Under the pieces are notes generated by a model that worked only from the letters and a program-made list of their open reading frames with translations, did not search any database and was not told the DNA's origin. The translations under genes and the position numbers were made by a program. This document shows positions 19,942 through 28,425 of a stretch of DNA of 64,000 nucleotides, piece after piece. The stretch covers positions 62,001 to 126,000 of the forward strand of contig NZ_BDBV01000027.1 in NCBI RefSeq assembly GCF_001613165.1. Direction: 5' to 3'. Within the stretch, counting starts at the first letter, position 1; each line of letters opens with the position of its first letter. Source of the stretch: Nocardia mexicana NBRC 108244. GTDB lineage: Bacteria; Actinomycetota; Actinomycetes; Mycobacteriales; Mycobacteriaceae.

Positions 19942-20802
19942 CTACATGTCGAGACCGAGGTCGAGCACGCGCACCGAGTGGGTGAGCGCTCCGACCGCGA
20001 GGTAGTCCACGCCCGTGCGGGCGTAGTCCGCGGCGGCGTCCAGCGTCAGCCCGCCCGAGGATTCGAGCTTCGTCCGCGGGGAGCGGGCGTTGCGGCGCTG
20101 CACCGCCGCCTGGGTGGCCCACAGCGGGAAGTTGTCCAGCAGCACCAGTTCCACGTCCTCGGCCAGCACCTCGTCGAGCTGTTCGAGGCTGTCCACCTCG
20201 ACCTCGCAGGTGATATCGGGGGCGAGTTCCCGCACGGCGCGCAGGGCCGCGACCACCGAACCGGCGGCGACCACGTGGTTGTCCTTGATGAGCGCCGCAT
20301 CGCCGAGGCCCATGCGGTGGTTGACCCCGCCACCGGCGCGCACCGCGTACTTCTGCAGGGAACGCAGCCCCGGCAGCGTCTTCCGGCTGTCGCGGACCCG
20401 GCAGTGCGTCCCGGCCATCGCCGCCACCCACTCGGCGGTGGCGGTGGCGATGCCCGAGAGATGGCACACCAGGTTCAGCATGGTGCGCTCCGCGGTCAGC
20501 AGTCCGCGGGTCGGCGCGAGGAGGTCCAGCACCGAATCTCCGGGCGCCACCCGGGTGCCGTCGGAGACCCGCTCGGTGACCTCGTAGCCGCCCGCGCCGA
20601 TCACCTCGTCCAGCACCAGCAGCCCCACGTCCAGCCCCGCCACGGTCCCGTGCTGCCGCGACACCATCGACGCCTTCACCACGGCGTCGGCGGGAACCGT
20701 TGCCGCCGTGGTGATGTCGGGTCCGTACCGCAGGTCCTCGTCCAGAGCGGTACGGATCAGCCGCAGCGTCTCGTCACGGTCGAGTTCGGCGTCCAGGGCC
20801 AT
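19942..20802 (-). CDS. nadC: Nicotinate-nucleotide diphosphorylase (carboxylating)
   Basis: A 286-residue quinolinate phosphoribosyltransferase making NaMN from quinolinate and PRPP with loss of CO2. The signatures RDSRKTLPGLRSLQKYAVRAGGGVNHRMGL, KDNHV and the late GGL/GALTHS phosphate-binding turns are present. The ATG at 20800-20802 is preferred over the GTG one codon earlier because GAAGGAG is better spaced. It is the last gene of nadA-nadB-nadC, 33 bp after nadB. Confidence 0.97.
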   Translation of the reverse strand: MALDAELDRDETLRLIRTALDEDLRYGPDITTAATVPADAVVKASMVSRQHGTVAGLDVGLLVLDEVIGAGGYEVTERVSDGTRVAPGDSVLDLLAPTRGLLTAERTMLNLVCHLSGIATATAEWVAAMAGTHCRVRDSRKTLPGLRSLQKYAVRAGGGVNHRMGLGDAALIKDNHVVAAGSVVAALRAVRELAPDITCEVEVDSLEQLDEVLAEDVELVLLDNFPLWATQAAVQRRNARSPRTKLESSGGLTLDAAADYARTGVDYLAVGALTHSVRVLDLGLDM

Positions 20803-20835
20803 CACTGCACTCCTTCGTTCAACTGCTCGGCCAAC

Positions 20836-22587
20836 TCATGCTCGCGACGCCGCGAGGTGATCCGGTTCCCCGGTCGTCCCCGCGCCCTCGGTGGCCAGTT
20901 TCGGGCGGCCGTCCGCACCGAGGCGGACGGGGAGGCTGCGGCGCAGTTCGTCGCGCGACTCGGGGTGATCGGAGCGGGTGTGACAGCCGCGGCTCTCGGT
21001 GCGCGCGGTCGCGGCGACCAGGAAGGCGCGGGCGGTCAGGGTGAGCGACGCGTCTTCCAGCGCCGTGACCACTCGCGCCATCGCCCCGGCCCGGCCCGGT
21101 TCCGGCAAGTCTCCCGGGTTACCTTCCAGCCCTGTGTTTTCCGTGTCCTCGACCGCGTGAGCGCCGTCGTCGAACGCGGCCGGGGCGACGGATTCCGGAT
21201 CCCTGCCGTCCACGCCCGCTCCCTGGGACGGGCCGATCGGCTCCGCCAGCAGCTGCAGCAGGCGCAGCACCGCCGATCGCATGCCGTCGCCGTCACGCAC
21301 GACCGACGCGTGTTCGGTCATCAACTCCTGCAGGGACTTCCGGTTCGCGCGGGGGAAGGTGACGGCCCCGAGTTCGGTGATGCGGTCCGATTCGCCGAGG
21401 CGTTCCGCCGCCGCGGCACCGGCCCGTCCGCCGACCACCAGACCCTCGAGCAGGCTGTTGGACGCGAGGCGGTTGCCGCCGTGCAGGCCGGTGCGGGCGA
21501 CCTCGCCCGCGGCGTACAACCCGGGCACCGCGGTGCGGCCGTGGGTGTCGGTGACGATGCCTCCGCACTGGTAGTGCGCGGCGGGCGCCACCGGGATGAG
21601 GTCCACGCGCGGGTCGATCCCGACCTCCGCACACGACGCCGTGATCGTCGGAAAGCGTTGCGCGAACCCGTCGATCATCCGCGCGTCGAGGTAGACGTGA
21701 TCGGTGCCGGTGGCGTGCATGCGCGCCGCGACCGCCCGCGACACCACATCGCGGGGTGCGAGGTCGCCGCGCGGGTGCACACCGTCCGTCACCGATGTAC
21801 CGTCCGAATCGACGAGCACGGCGCCCTCACCACGCACCGCCTCACTGATCAGCGGCCGCCTGCCGAGACCGCCGGAGGCGAACAGCACCGTCGGATGGAA
21901 CTGCACGAACTCCAGATCGGCGACCGCCGCACCGGCCCGCAGCGCCAGCGCGATGCCGTCCGCGGTCGCACCGGCCGGGTTGGTGCTGCATGCGTACAGC
22001 TGGCCCAGGCCGCCGGTCGCCAGCAGCACCGCCGGGGCGTGTACGACGCCGAAACCCTTGTCCGACACCGCGATCACGCCGCGCACTCCCCTGGGCCCGG
22101 TGACGATATCCACCGCGGCGGTGCCGAACAGCACCGGCAGCCCGGCCGTGTTCAGTGCCCGCTGCACCTCCGCGCCGGTGGCGTCGCCGCCCGCGTGGAT
22201 GATGCGGCGCGTGCTGTGCCCGCCCTCGCGGGTGCGCGAAATCTGGCCGTCCCGGCCCAGATCGAACACCGCGCCGAGATCGGTGAGCGCCGCCACCGCG
22301 TCCCGGCCGCCCTCGACGATGGACCGCACCGCCGCCGGATCGCACAGGCCCGCGCCCGCCGTGAGCGTGTCCTGCATATGCGCCTCCACCGAATCACCGT
22401 GCGGCGCAACGACGGCGATGCCGCCCTGGGCGTACTGCGTGGAGGTGTCGCCCGGGCCGCCCTTGCTCAGGGTCAGCACCCGCAGCCCGCGCAGCGAGGC
22501 CGTGCGGGCGGCGGTGAGACCGGCGACCCCGCCACCGATCACCACCAGGTCGGCGTCCGCCTCCCAGGCGATCGACGGGATACTCAT
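20836..22587 (-). CDS. nadB: L-aspartate oxidase
   Basis: A 583-residue flavoprotein related to succinate dehydrogenase. It oxidises L-aspartate to iminoaspartate for NadA. Seen are the FAD motif VIGGGVAGLTAART, STQYAQGGIAV, the HPTVL active-site region (QFHPTVLF), ARGDLAPRDVVSRA-like substrate Arg and GEVARTGLHGGNRLASNSL. The C-terminal helical region has a low-complexity acidic stretch around residues 455-490 that looks like an insertion between helices. It follows nadA by 16 bp. Confidence 0.96.
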   Translation of the reverse strand: MSIPSIAWEADADLVVIGGGVAGLTAARTASLRGLRVLTLSKGGPGDTSTQYAQGGIAVVAPHGDSVEAHMQDTLTAGAGLCDPAAVRSIVEGGRDAVAALTDLGAVFDLGRDGQISRTREGGHSTRRIIHAGGDATGAEVQRALNTAGLPVLFGTAAVDIVTGPRGVRGVIAVSDKGFGVVHAPAVLLATGGLGQLYACSTNPAGATADGIALALRAGAAVADLEFVQFHPTVLFASGGLGRRPLISEAVRGEGAVLVDSDGTSVTDGVHPRGDLAPRDVVSRAVAARMHATGTDHVYLDARMIDGFAQRFPTITASCAEVGIDPRVDLIPVAPAAHYQCGGIVTDTHGRTAVPGLYAAGEVARTGLHGGNRLASNSLLEGLVVGGRAGAAAAERLGESDRITELGAVTFPRANRKSLQELMTEHASVVRDGDGMRSAVLRLLQLLAEPIGPSQGAGVDGRDPESVAPAAFDDGAHAVEDTENTGLEGNPGDLPEPGRAGAMARVVTALEDASLTLTARAFLVAATARTESRGCHTRSDHPESRDELRRSLPVRLGADGRPKLATEGAGTTGEPDHLAASRA

Positions 22588-22603
22588 CGCACGGACGCCC
22601 TGT

Positions 22604-23629
22604 TCACTCGCCGCCGCCTGGGTTGCCGATGGCGATCATCCGCTGCACCGAACTGCGGCCCAGCGCGGCGGTTTCCGGATCGACGTGCACCTCGTCGCGG
22701 TTTTCCACGAGGCAGCGCAGCAGCGCCGCCGGGGTGATCATCTTCATGTACTTGCAGGAGGCGCGGTCGTTGACGGCCTGGAAATCGATTCCCGGTGCGG
22801 CCCTGCGCAATTGGTGCAGCATGCCGACCTCGGTGGCGACCAGCACCTGGTTCGACTTGGCCGCCCGGGCCGCGTCGATCATGCCGCCGGTGGACAGGAT
22901 GTGCACCCGGTCGGCCGGGAAGGCGCCCTCACCGGCCAGGTACAACGCCGAAGTGGCGCAACCGCATTCGGGATGCACGAACAGCTCCGCGTCCGGGTGG
23001 CTGCGCGCCTGCTCGGTCAGCTCGTCGCCGTTGATGCCCGCGTGCACGTGGCATTCACCGGCCCAGATGTGCATGTTCTCCCGCCCGGTCACGCGCTTGA
23101 CGTGCGCGCCCAGGAACTGGTCGGGCAGGAACAGCACCTCGCGGTCGGGGTCGATGGACGCCACCACGTCCACGGCATTCGAGGAGGTGCAGCAGATGTC
23201 GGTCAGCGCCTTCACCGCGGCGGTGGTGTTCACATACGACACCACCACGGCGCCGGGATGTTCGGCCTTCCACGCGCGCAGGTCGTCGGCGGTGATCGAG
23301 TCGGCCAGCGAGCATCCGGCCCGCTGGTCCGGAATCAGCACGGTCTTCTCGGGACTGAGGATCTTGGCCGTCTCCGCCATGAAGTGCACGCCGCAGAACA
23401 CGATCGTGTCCTCGGGCGCCTCGGCCGCGATGCGCGACAGCGCCAGCGAGTCGCCGACATGGTCGGCGACGTCCTGGATCTCGGGCAGCTGGTAGTTGTG
23501 CGCCAGGATGGTCGCGTTGCGCTCGCGCGCGAGGCGCTTGATCTCCTGCGCCCACTCCGGGGTGGCCTCCACCCCCGAATATCCCGACGGACCGTCCTCA
23601 ACGCGCCCGGCAAACGTCATAGTCGCCAT
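22604..23629 (-). CDS. nadA: Quinolinate synthase
   Basis: A 341-residue [4Fe-4S] enzyme condensing iminoaspartate with DHAP. The three cluster cysteines sit in the expected contexts: [15 protein letters not shown] and [11 protein letters not shown]. The start ATG at 23627-23629 precedes [10 protein letters not shown]; a second ATG lies at codon 4. It is the first gene of the nadABC operon, with the NrtR palindrome 54 bp upstream of its start, so it should be repressed when NAD metabolites are ample. Confidence 0.97.
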   Translation of the reverse strand: MATMTFAGRVEDGPSGYSGVEATPEWAQEIKRLARERNATILAHNYQLPEIQDVADHVGDSLALSRIAAEAPEDTIVFCGVHFMAETAKILSPEKTVLIPDQRAGCSLADSITADDLRAWKAEHPGAVVVSYVNTTAAVKALTDICCTSSNAVDVVASIDPDREVLFLPDQFLGAHVKRVTGRENMHIWAGECHVHAGINGDELTEQARSHPDAELFVHPECGCATSALYLAGEGAFPADRVHILSTGGMIDAARAAKSNQVLVATEVGMLHQLRRAAPGIDFQAVNDRASCKYMKMITPAALLRCLVENRDEVHVDPETAALGRSSVQRMIAIGNPGGGE

Positions 23630-23682
23630 GGTCTGGCTCCTTCCTCATGCGCTCGGCAGCCTCGCCGATTCGCATCCACCAG

Positions 23683-23705
23683 GTTTTCGACTTACAATCG
23701 AAAAC
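23683..23705. promoter_or_regulatory. NrtR operator overlapping the nrtR promoter
   Basis: A perfect palindrome with 8-bp arms, GTTTTCGA-N7-TCGAAAAC, lies between nadA and nrtR. The spacer and right arm contain TACAAT (23693-23698), a good -10 hexamer, seven bases before the nrtR GTG at 23706. Repressor binding would therefore cover the nrtR promoter directly as well as the nadA promoter region. Confidence 0.88.
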
Positions 23706-24464
23706 GTGGCCCATAGTAGCACCATTCACGAATCGCTCACCGCGGTGTTCCAGGTTCGTCGCTTCCCCGACACCATCACCGCAGGTCAGGATGCCAGTGC
23801 ACCGGTGGACCCCGAGTCACCGCGGTGCGCACCGGGCTGGCACACCGAACTGGCGGTGTTGCTGTGGGAGCGGGCGATGGAGCCGCAGACCGGCACCTGG
23901 TCGCTACCCGGCGGCCGCCTGCGCGACGACGAGGATCTCGATGTCTCGGCCCGCCGCCAGCTCGCCGAGAAGGTCGATGTGCGCGAGCTGTGGCATATCG
24001 AGCAGCTGTCGGTCTTCAGCGATCCGGACCGTGTCCCCGGCCCGCGCCGCATAGCCTCGGCCTACCTCGGGCTGGTCCCGCTGTCCGCCGACCCCCATCT
24101 GCCGCCGGACACCCGCTGGCATCCGGTCTCGTCGCTGCCGAACATGTCCTTCGACCACGGCACGGTCGTCCATCACGCCCGCACCAGGCTGGCAGCCAAG
24201 CTGTCCTACACCAATATCGCCTTCGCCCTTGCTCCTTCGCATTTCACCATGTCCACGCTTCGCGAGATCTATTGTGCCGCTTTGGGATACGAAGTCGATA
24301 CCACCAACCTGCAGCGAGTCCTGAGCCGCCGCAAGGTGATCACCCCGACCGGCGACACCGCCTCCCCCGGCAAGGCGGGCGGACGGCCCGCCGCCGTCTA
24401 CCGCTTCACCGACGACGAGATCAGGGTGACCGACGAATTCGCCGCGCTGCGGCCGCGCGGGTGA
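23706..24464 (+). CDS. nrtR: NrtR-type Nudix-like transcriptional repressor of NAD synthesis
   Basis: A 252-residue protein with an N-terminal Nudix-like domain (GGRLRDDEDLDVSARRQLAEKV) and a C-terminal winged helix (about 165-245, with LREIYCAALGYEVDTTNLQRVL). The Nudix box has lost key acidic residues (RRQLAEK instead of REXXEE), as expected of a ligand sensor rather than a hydrolase. The GTG at 23706 abuts the operator, leaving no room for a ribosome site, so the mRNA is probably leaderless. It is divergent from nadABC, the expected target. Confidence 0.92.
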   Translation: MAHSSTIHESLTAVFQVRRFPDTITAGQDASAPVDPESPRCAPGWHTELAVLLWERAMEPQTGTWSLPGGRLRDDEDLDVSARRQLAEKVDVRELWHIEQLSVFSDPDRVPGPRRIASAYLGLVPLSADPHLPPDTRWHPVSSLPNMSFDHGTVVHHARTRLAAKLSYTNIAFALAPSHFTMSTLREIYCAALGYEVDTTNLQRVLSRRKVITPTGDTASPGKAGGRPAAVYRFTDDEIRVTDEFAALRPRG

Positions 24465-24493
24465 ACCTTCCTATCTTGCCGCCTTCTGATGTA

Positions 24494-24507
24494 CCGTTAT
24501 TTAACGG
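24494..24507. promoter_or_regulatory. AT-rich palindrome upstream of a 91-aa gene
   Basis: CCGTTA-TT-TAACGG is an inverted repeat with 6-bp arms, 24 bp upstream of the next start codon. It is markedly AT-rich for this genome and may be an operator or part of the promoter. Confidence 0.5.
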
Positions 24508-24530
24508 CACGCTAAGCGTCAGGAGGCGAA

Positions 24531-24806
24531 ATGCTCGGTCTGGAACGTCGGCTCGGCCGACGGCGGCAACCAGGTCTGGAACATCGGCTCGCTCAGCTCA
24601 TCGAGGAGGCGAGAGACTCGGGCGACGGCGCGACCGTCGAGCGTGTGAGCGGTCTGCGGCACGCCCTCGGCTTCCTGGATCAGGAGCTCGCGACCACGAC
24701 CGGCACCACCGCTCGGCGCCGGGAACTCGGCAGGCTGCGCCGGGAAGTGGGACTGCTCCTGGCCGATGCGCATGCGCGCGCCGTGCTGGCGCGGGATTTC
24801 GGGTAG
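24531..24806 (+). CDS. Small helical protein, unknown function
   Basis: A 91-residue, Arg/Leu-rich, probably helical protein (LEHRLAQLIEEARDSGDGATV; REVGLLLADAHARAVLARDFG). I do not recognise a family. The gene looks real because AGGAGG stands 5 nt before the ATG and the codon bias fits. It ends 8 bp before the convergent MerR gene. The palindrome at 24494 lies just upstream. Confidence 0.65.
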   Translation: MLGLERRLGRRRQPGLEHRLAQLIEEARDSGDGATVERVSGLRHALGFLDQELATTTGTTARRRELGRLRREVGLLLADAHARAVLARDFG

Positions 24807-24814
24807 CCCGGCCA

Positions 24815-25789
24815 TCAGACCGGTGAGGGCAGCGACGGCTCGCCGAGGCCGGCGGCGCGTGCGCCCGGCAGAGTGTGTGCCTCGGCGTCGACCGATCGGG
24901 CCAGCCCGTCCAGTAACCACAGCTGCAAGGTACCGAGAGTGACTGGGGCATCGGTCAATTCGCCGACCAGCTGCCAGTAGCGGAGGGTCCCCGGATCGCG
25001 CTCCGCGGCCAGGTAGTCGAGCAGGAAACGCCGGAACTCGGGCGTATCCCCGACCTTCCGGGCCGCCGCGTGACTGGCCACGAAGTGGTCGAGCACGGCG
25101 CCGGGGCCCGGCCGGGCGCCCGCGCGCACCAGCGGTTCGGCCAGCTGACACGCCTCGCCCACACCCGCGAGCAGGGCGGTGTCCGCGCCGGTCGGCCTGT
25201 GCCCCAAGTGCATTCGTGTCACCAGTCGGCCGGTCAGGGACCGATTGCCGATCAGGCCGACCAGCTCGGCGTAGGCGACGGCCTGTTCGACCGTCGGTTC
25301 CCTCGGCGGTGCCGGAACGCACATCTCGACGAACGAGTCGAACAGGTCGGCGGGTAGGCGGCCGTCGAACAACCGCCGCCAGAAGGCGATCACCGCATCG
25401 CGCGCCGCGATCGGATCCTCCACCGCGGCAAGCAGTTCCACGCATCCGCTGATATCTCCGGCCACCGTGCCCTCGACGGCGGCGAGCCGGGCCCGCCGCC
25501 ATGCGAGCACCGTCAGCTGATCGTCCACCGCGGTGCGCTCGGCCGCGACGGCCTCCGCGATCGAGCGCTCACCCTCGAGCACGGAGGCGATCGCGGGCAG
25601 TCCGAGCCCGAGCCCGCGCAGTCGCCGCACGAGTGCGAGGCGGTCGACCGCCGCGGGCGCGTACCGGCGGTGCCCGCCGGAGCTGCGCACCGATTCGAGG
25701 ATCCCCTCGTCGCTGTAGTAGCGGATCGTCCGCACCGGAACGCCCGTCACCTCGGCGAGCTCCCCGATACCCAACGCCGTGCGCCGCAT
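24815..25789 (-). CDS. MerR-family transcriptional regulator with long C-terminal domain
   Basis: A 324-residue protein. The N-terminal MerR helix-turn-helix (LGIGELAEVTGVPVRTIRYYSDEGILESVRSSGGHRRY) and dimerisation helix are followed by about 200 residues of all-alpha sequence that probably sense a ligand. No metal-binding cysteine pattern is seen. The ATG at 25787-25789 is preferred because GGAGG precedes it; a GTG four codons earlier is also open. The target is unknown, since both flanks are other small genes. Confidence 0.87.
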   Translation of the reverse strand: MRRTALGIGELAEVTGVPVRTIRYYSDEGILESVRSSGGHRRYAPAAVDRLALVRRLRGLGLGLPAIASVLEGERSIAEAVAAERTAVDDQLTVLAWRRARLAAVEGTVAGDISGCVELLAAVEDPIAARDAVIAFWRRLFDGRLPADLFDSFVEMCVPAPPREPTVEQAVAYAELVGLIGNRSLTGRLVTRMHLGHRPTGADTALLAGVGEACQLAEPLVRAGARPGPGAVLDHFVASHAAARKVGDTPEFRRFLLDYLAAERDPGTLRYWQLVGELTDAPVTLGTLQLWLLDGLARSVDAEAHTLPGARAAGLGEPSLPSPV

Positions 25790-25895
25790 CCGAACCTCCA
25801 CCTGCCAGTGGCTTCCACGATACGGCGACCGGTCACCCCGGCGCTCCGGCCGATCCGAGAATCACCCGAGATCGCCGCCACAACTGCCCCGTGGA

Positions 25896-26468
25896 CTACG
25901 TGCGTGGCAGCCGGGTGAGCCCGGCCATAAATGCCTCGGCCTCCCGGTGAGACCGCACGCGAACGAAGTCGATGTGCCCGTAGGCCGGGTCTGTCTGCGC
26001 GGCCGCGTAGCGTGCGCGATTCCCGGCATGGGTCGTCCAAGCCCAGACGATCACCGATCGTTCGGGATCGGTCGACAACATGTTTCGCCAATCCTCTCGA
26101 TTGCCGTTCCACAGCTCGCGGCCCGTGAGTGATCGGCCTACCGTGCGCTTGACGATCTGCAGCATGACCCGCGCACGCGGCAGGTCCAGCCAGACCACGG
26201 TGTCCGCGCGCTGCCACACCAGGTCCCCGAGCTTCCCCCGGTAGTTGCCGTCGACCACCCAGGCATCCTGTGCGATTCGCTCGGCGACCACGGCCCGGAA
26301 CTCGTCCGCGGGCATGGGCGTCCAATCTGCTTGATGATGGATGGCGTCGAGTTCGATATGCGGGATCCCGAGCCGCCGCGCAATGCGGCATGCCAGTGAA
26401 CTCTTTCCCGAACCCGACGTGCCCACCACCGAGATCCGGCGTTGCACGGTCACCGACGCATTATCCAC
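25896..26468 (-). CDS. P-loop nucleoside kinase-like protein (FlaR/adenylate kinase type)
   Basis: A 190-residue P-loop protein with Walker A GTSGSGKSS near residue 16. The motifs IPHIELDAIHHQADWTPM, WVVDGNYRG and VVWLDLPRARVMLQIVKRT are typical of the topology-modulation/FlaR-like kinases. The substrate is unknown. The GTG at 26466-26468 lies 6 bp after the stop of the small basic ORF at 26475-26654, so the two are probably cotranscribed. Confidence 0.82.
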   Translation of the reverse strand: MDNASVTVQRRISVVGTSGSGKSSLACRIARRLGIPHIELDAIHHQADWTPMPADEFRAVVAERIAQDAWVVDGNYRGKLGDLVWQRADTVVWLDLPRARVMLQIVKRTVGRSLTGRELWNGNREDWRNMLSTDPERSVIVWAWTTHAGNRARYAAAQTDPAYGHIDFVRVRSHREAEAFMAGLTRLPRT

Positions 26469-26474
26469 TCGGGC

Positions 26475-26654
26475 TCAGTAGCGCTGTCGATGCTTCACGA
26501 CGCGGCGGTATGCCGGCTTGCTCGGAATCGGTTGCGCACCATTGGATCTGCGCAACTCGTGGCGCCGGCGCCAGGCGGTGAGGTCGGCGCGTTCGCCCGC
26601 CTGTGCCGTCGTCGCGTCGCCGTGCGCGTGCTCCGCCCGGCGTGTCTTGCCCAT
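26475..26654 (-). CDS. Small basic protein (59 aa), unknown
   Basis: An ATG at 26652-26654 is preceded by an excellent ribosome site (GGAAGGAGG, 5 nt spacing) and followed by 59 codons rich in Arg, Lys and His, starting MGKTRRAEHAHGDATTAQAG and ending VVKHRQRY. The composition suggests nucleic-acid binding, but no domain is recognised. It ends 6 bp before the P-loop kinase start and is the likely first gene of that pair. Confidence 0.68.
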   Translation of the reverse strand: MGKTRRAEHAHGDATTAQAGERADLTAWRRRHELRRSNGAQPIPSKPAYRRVVKHRQRY

Positions 26655-26808
26655 CGCCGCCTCCTTCCGCTTCGATCGCGACCACGGTAGCGATCGGCGC
26701 CCCGGGCGGCCAGCGAATTTCGTTCCCGATCGGCGGCCGGTGGTGGGACGGGGCCGGGTATCCGGCTACTCGACGGGTATCAGACCACACCCGAACATGC
26801 CTGCGGCC

Positions 26809-27345
26809 TCAGGTGGACATTCGCACCCGAGGTTTGGGCGGGGGTGCGTCGGTGCGGCCCGCTATCCGGCCGAACATCCAGAACAACGCCTCCACCACCC
26901 AGAACAACAGCAGCCACAGCTGGACGACGACCACCGGAACCACCAGGAATACCGTGGACGGGATCGCGATGAGGAGAAACAGCGCGATGTCGCCGGGGCT
27001 CGCGCCGCTCAACCTCGAGCCCAAACGTACTGCCGCCCACATCATCCAGCGCTGCGGGACCGACACACCGGTTTCGCGCAGGGCACGCCGGAACAGCCCG
27101 TCGGCGTCCGCGCGGCTCACCTCGTCGCCGCGGGTCAGATAGTCGTGCAGGATGGCGGCGCGGGTGAAGGCGCCGTAGCGCGGGACCAGCCACACCAGGG
27201 CCCGAGGCACCGACGCGAAGTCGGTGCGGAATCCGGAGGGGACCACGAAAGTCTGGTATTCACCCCGGTATTCGATGGGTTGGCAAATGCGCCAGGACTC
27301 GGCGTCGATAGCCTCGACGATCGGTCCGGCCCCGATGAACCCCAC
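26809..27345 (-). CDS. DUF1353 domain protein with C-terminal membrane segment
   Basis: A 178-residue protein. The N-terminal part (about 10-100) has the DUF1353 pattern VPSGFRTDFASVPRALVWLVPRYG and HDYLTRG, seen in phage-related and envelope proteins of unknown activity. The C-terminal part has a long hydrophobic stretch (about 125-160, FLLIAIPSTVFLVVPVVVV onwards) able to cross the membrane once or twice, then a Pro/Arg tail. The GTG at 27345 follows an AAAGGCGG site. No phage genes are nearby. Confidence 0.78.
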   Translation of the reverse strand: MGFIGAGPIVEAIDAESWRICQPIEYRGEYQTFVVPSGFRTDFASVPRALVWLVPRYGAFTRAAILHDYLTRGDEVSRADADGLFRRALRETGVSVPQRWMMWAAVRLGSRLSGASPGDIALFLLIAIPSTVFLVVPVVVVQLWLLLFWVVEALFWMFGRIAGRTDAPPPKPRVRMST

Positions 27346-27430
27346 GGCCCGCCGCCTTTCCGAAGGTGCTGTGCCCTCAGCCTACGGCGCGCCGGAAAAC
27401 CTACGGCAACAGTTCGGCCGCGGCCCGGCG

Positions 27431-28108
27431 TCAACGCGGCGAACCGGAATCGGCTCCTTGGAACGGGCCGAGATGGATGGCCTGCGAGACCGGTGTGCCG
27501 TACGGCCCATAGGTGACGTCGGAGGCGTAGGGCCGCGCACCGTCGGGCGACTCGCCGGTGCTCCCCGCGCCGGAACCCAGGTCCTCGGAGGTGCTCAGCG
27601 CGGCCAGCACCAGCACCACCAGCGAGGCGATCAGCGGCTGCACCATCAGCTGAGTCCAGCCCGTGACCTGCGACGGCACGATGGCCGGAGCCAGCTCGAC
27701 GATCGCCTGCACCGGCGGATTCGACGGGCGCGGATGCAGCAGACCCGCCACCTGATCACCGACCCAGGACATCAGCCAGGCACCGGCCAGCGACCCGGCC
27801 AGCAGACCGCCCTGCAGCAGCGGACCACGCAACCGCCGCAGCCGCCACACCGCCGCGGCGCTCAGCAGTCCCGCGATCGCACCGGCACAGACGAATATCG
27901 CGACGGCATCGAATCGGTGCGCGCTCTCCCCCGGCAGCGCCGCACCCCGGCCGGGCTCGACCACGAGCACCTTCTCCGCGGGCGCCAGCACCCCCCACAA
28001 CGCGCCGCCGACCGCACTCACCAGCAGTACGGCCGCCACCACCCACAACACGGCGCGCAACTCGCGGCGCCGGGCGTCGGACGGCACGACAGCGCTCTGA
28101 TGCGCCAT
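27431..28108 (-). CDS. DUF2567 membrane protein
   Basis: A 225-residue protein with about four membrane helices: LRAVLWVVAAVLLVSAVGGA, AVAIFVCAGAIAGLLSAAAV, LLAGSLAGAWLMSWVGDQVAG and MVQPLIASLVVLVLAAL. The loop between the first two contains the DUF2567 family region. The start ATG overlaps the bsaP stop codon by one base (TGATG). The neighbourhood bioB-bsaP-DUF2567 is the same as Rv1589-Rv1591 in M. tuberculosis. Function is unknown. Confidence 0.85.
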   Translation of the reverse strand: MAHQSAVVPSDARRRELRAVLWVVAAVLLVSAVGGALWGVLAPAEKVLVVEPGRGAALPGESAHRFDAVAIFVCAGAIAGLLSAAAVWRLRRLRGPLLQGGLLAGSLAGAWLMSWVGDQVAGLLHPRPSNPPVQAIVELAPAIVPSQVTGWTQLMVQPLIASLVVLVLAALSTSEDLGSGAGSTGESPDGARPYASDVTYGPYGTPVSQAIHLGPFQGADSGSPR

Positions 28109-28317
28109 CAACGATGTTCCAGGCTCTTGGAATCGGTGACCCCGTGCCGCGAGCACTTCGCCCACCAGCCGTCGGGGCTCACCTGAACCACCATGCGCCG
28201 CCCGCAGTGCTCGCAGAACCGCGGCGGCTCCAGACCCAGCAGTGCGGCCGCGGGGACCGCGTCGTCCAGATTCGGTACAACCCGCTTACCCGTGAACGGG
28301 TTGTAGCGCTCTTCCAT
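28108..28317 (-). CDS. bsaP: Biotin synthase auxiliary protein
   Basis: A 69-residue protein beginning [12 protein letters not shown]. It has the compact cysteine motif [15 protein letters not shown] (Cys35, Cys38) and WWAKCSRHG (Cys55, His58). This matches the Rv1590/BsaP family of small iron-sulfur proteins needed by mycobacterial-type BioB. It lies directly after bioB and overlaps the DUF2567 gene. The start is uncertain: ATG at 28315-28317, or a GTG three codons upstream that is better spaced from a GAGG ribosome site. Confidence 0.88.
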   Translation of the reverse strand: MEERYNPFTGKRVVPNLDDAVPAAALLGLEPPRFCEHCGRRMVVQVSPDGWWAKCSRHGVTDSKSLEHR

Positions 28318-28425
28318 GATGTCCACGACCACCTCGAAAAGTGCAGCTCCTGGGCTGCCGACAATACCTGAACCGCACCGGGCCGCAGTGCACTGGGCGG
28401 CGCGCACCGGTGCGGCCGAAGCGCC

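Noticed and set aside
19870..22737. Plus-strand open frame of about 950 codons opposite nadC and nadB
   Set aside because: Antisense shadow of two well-identified NAD genes, with no recognisable motif.
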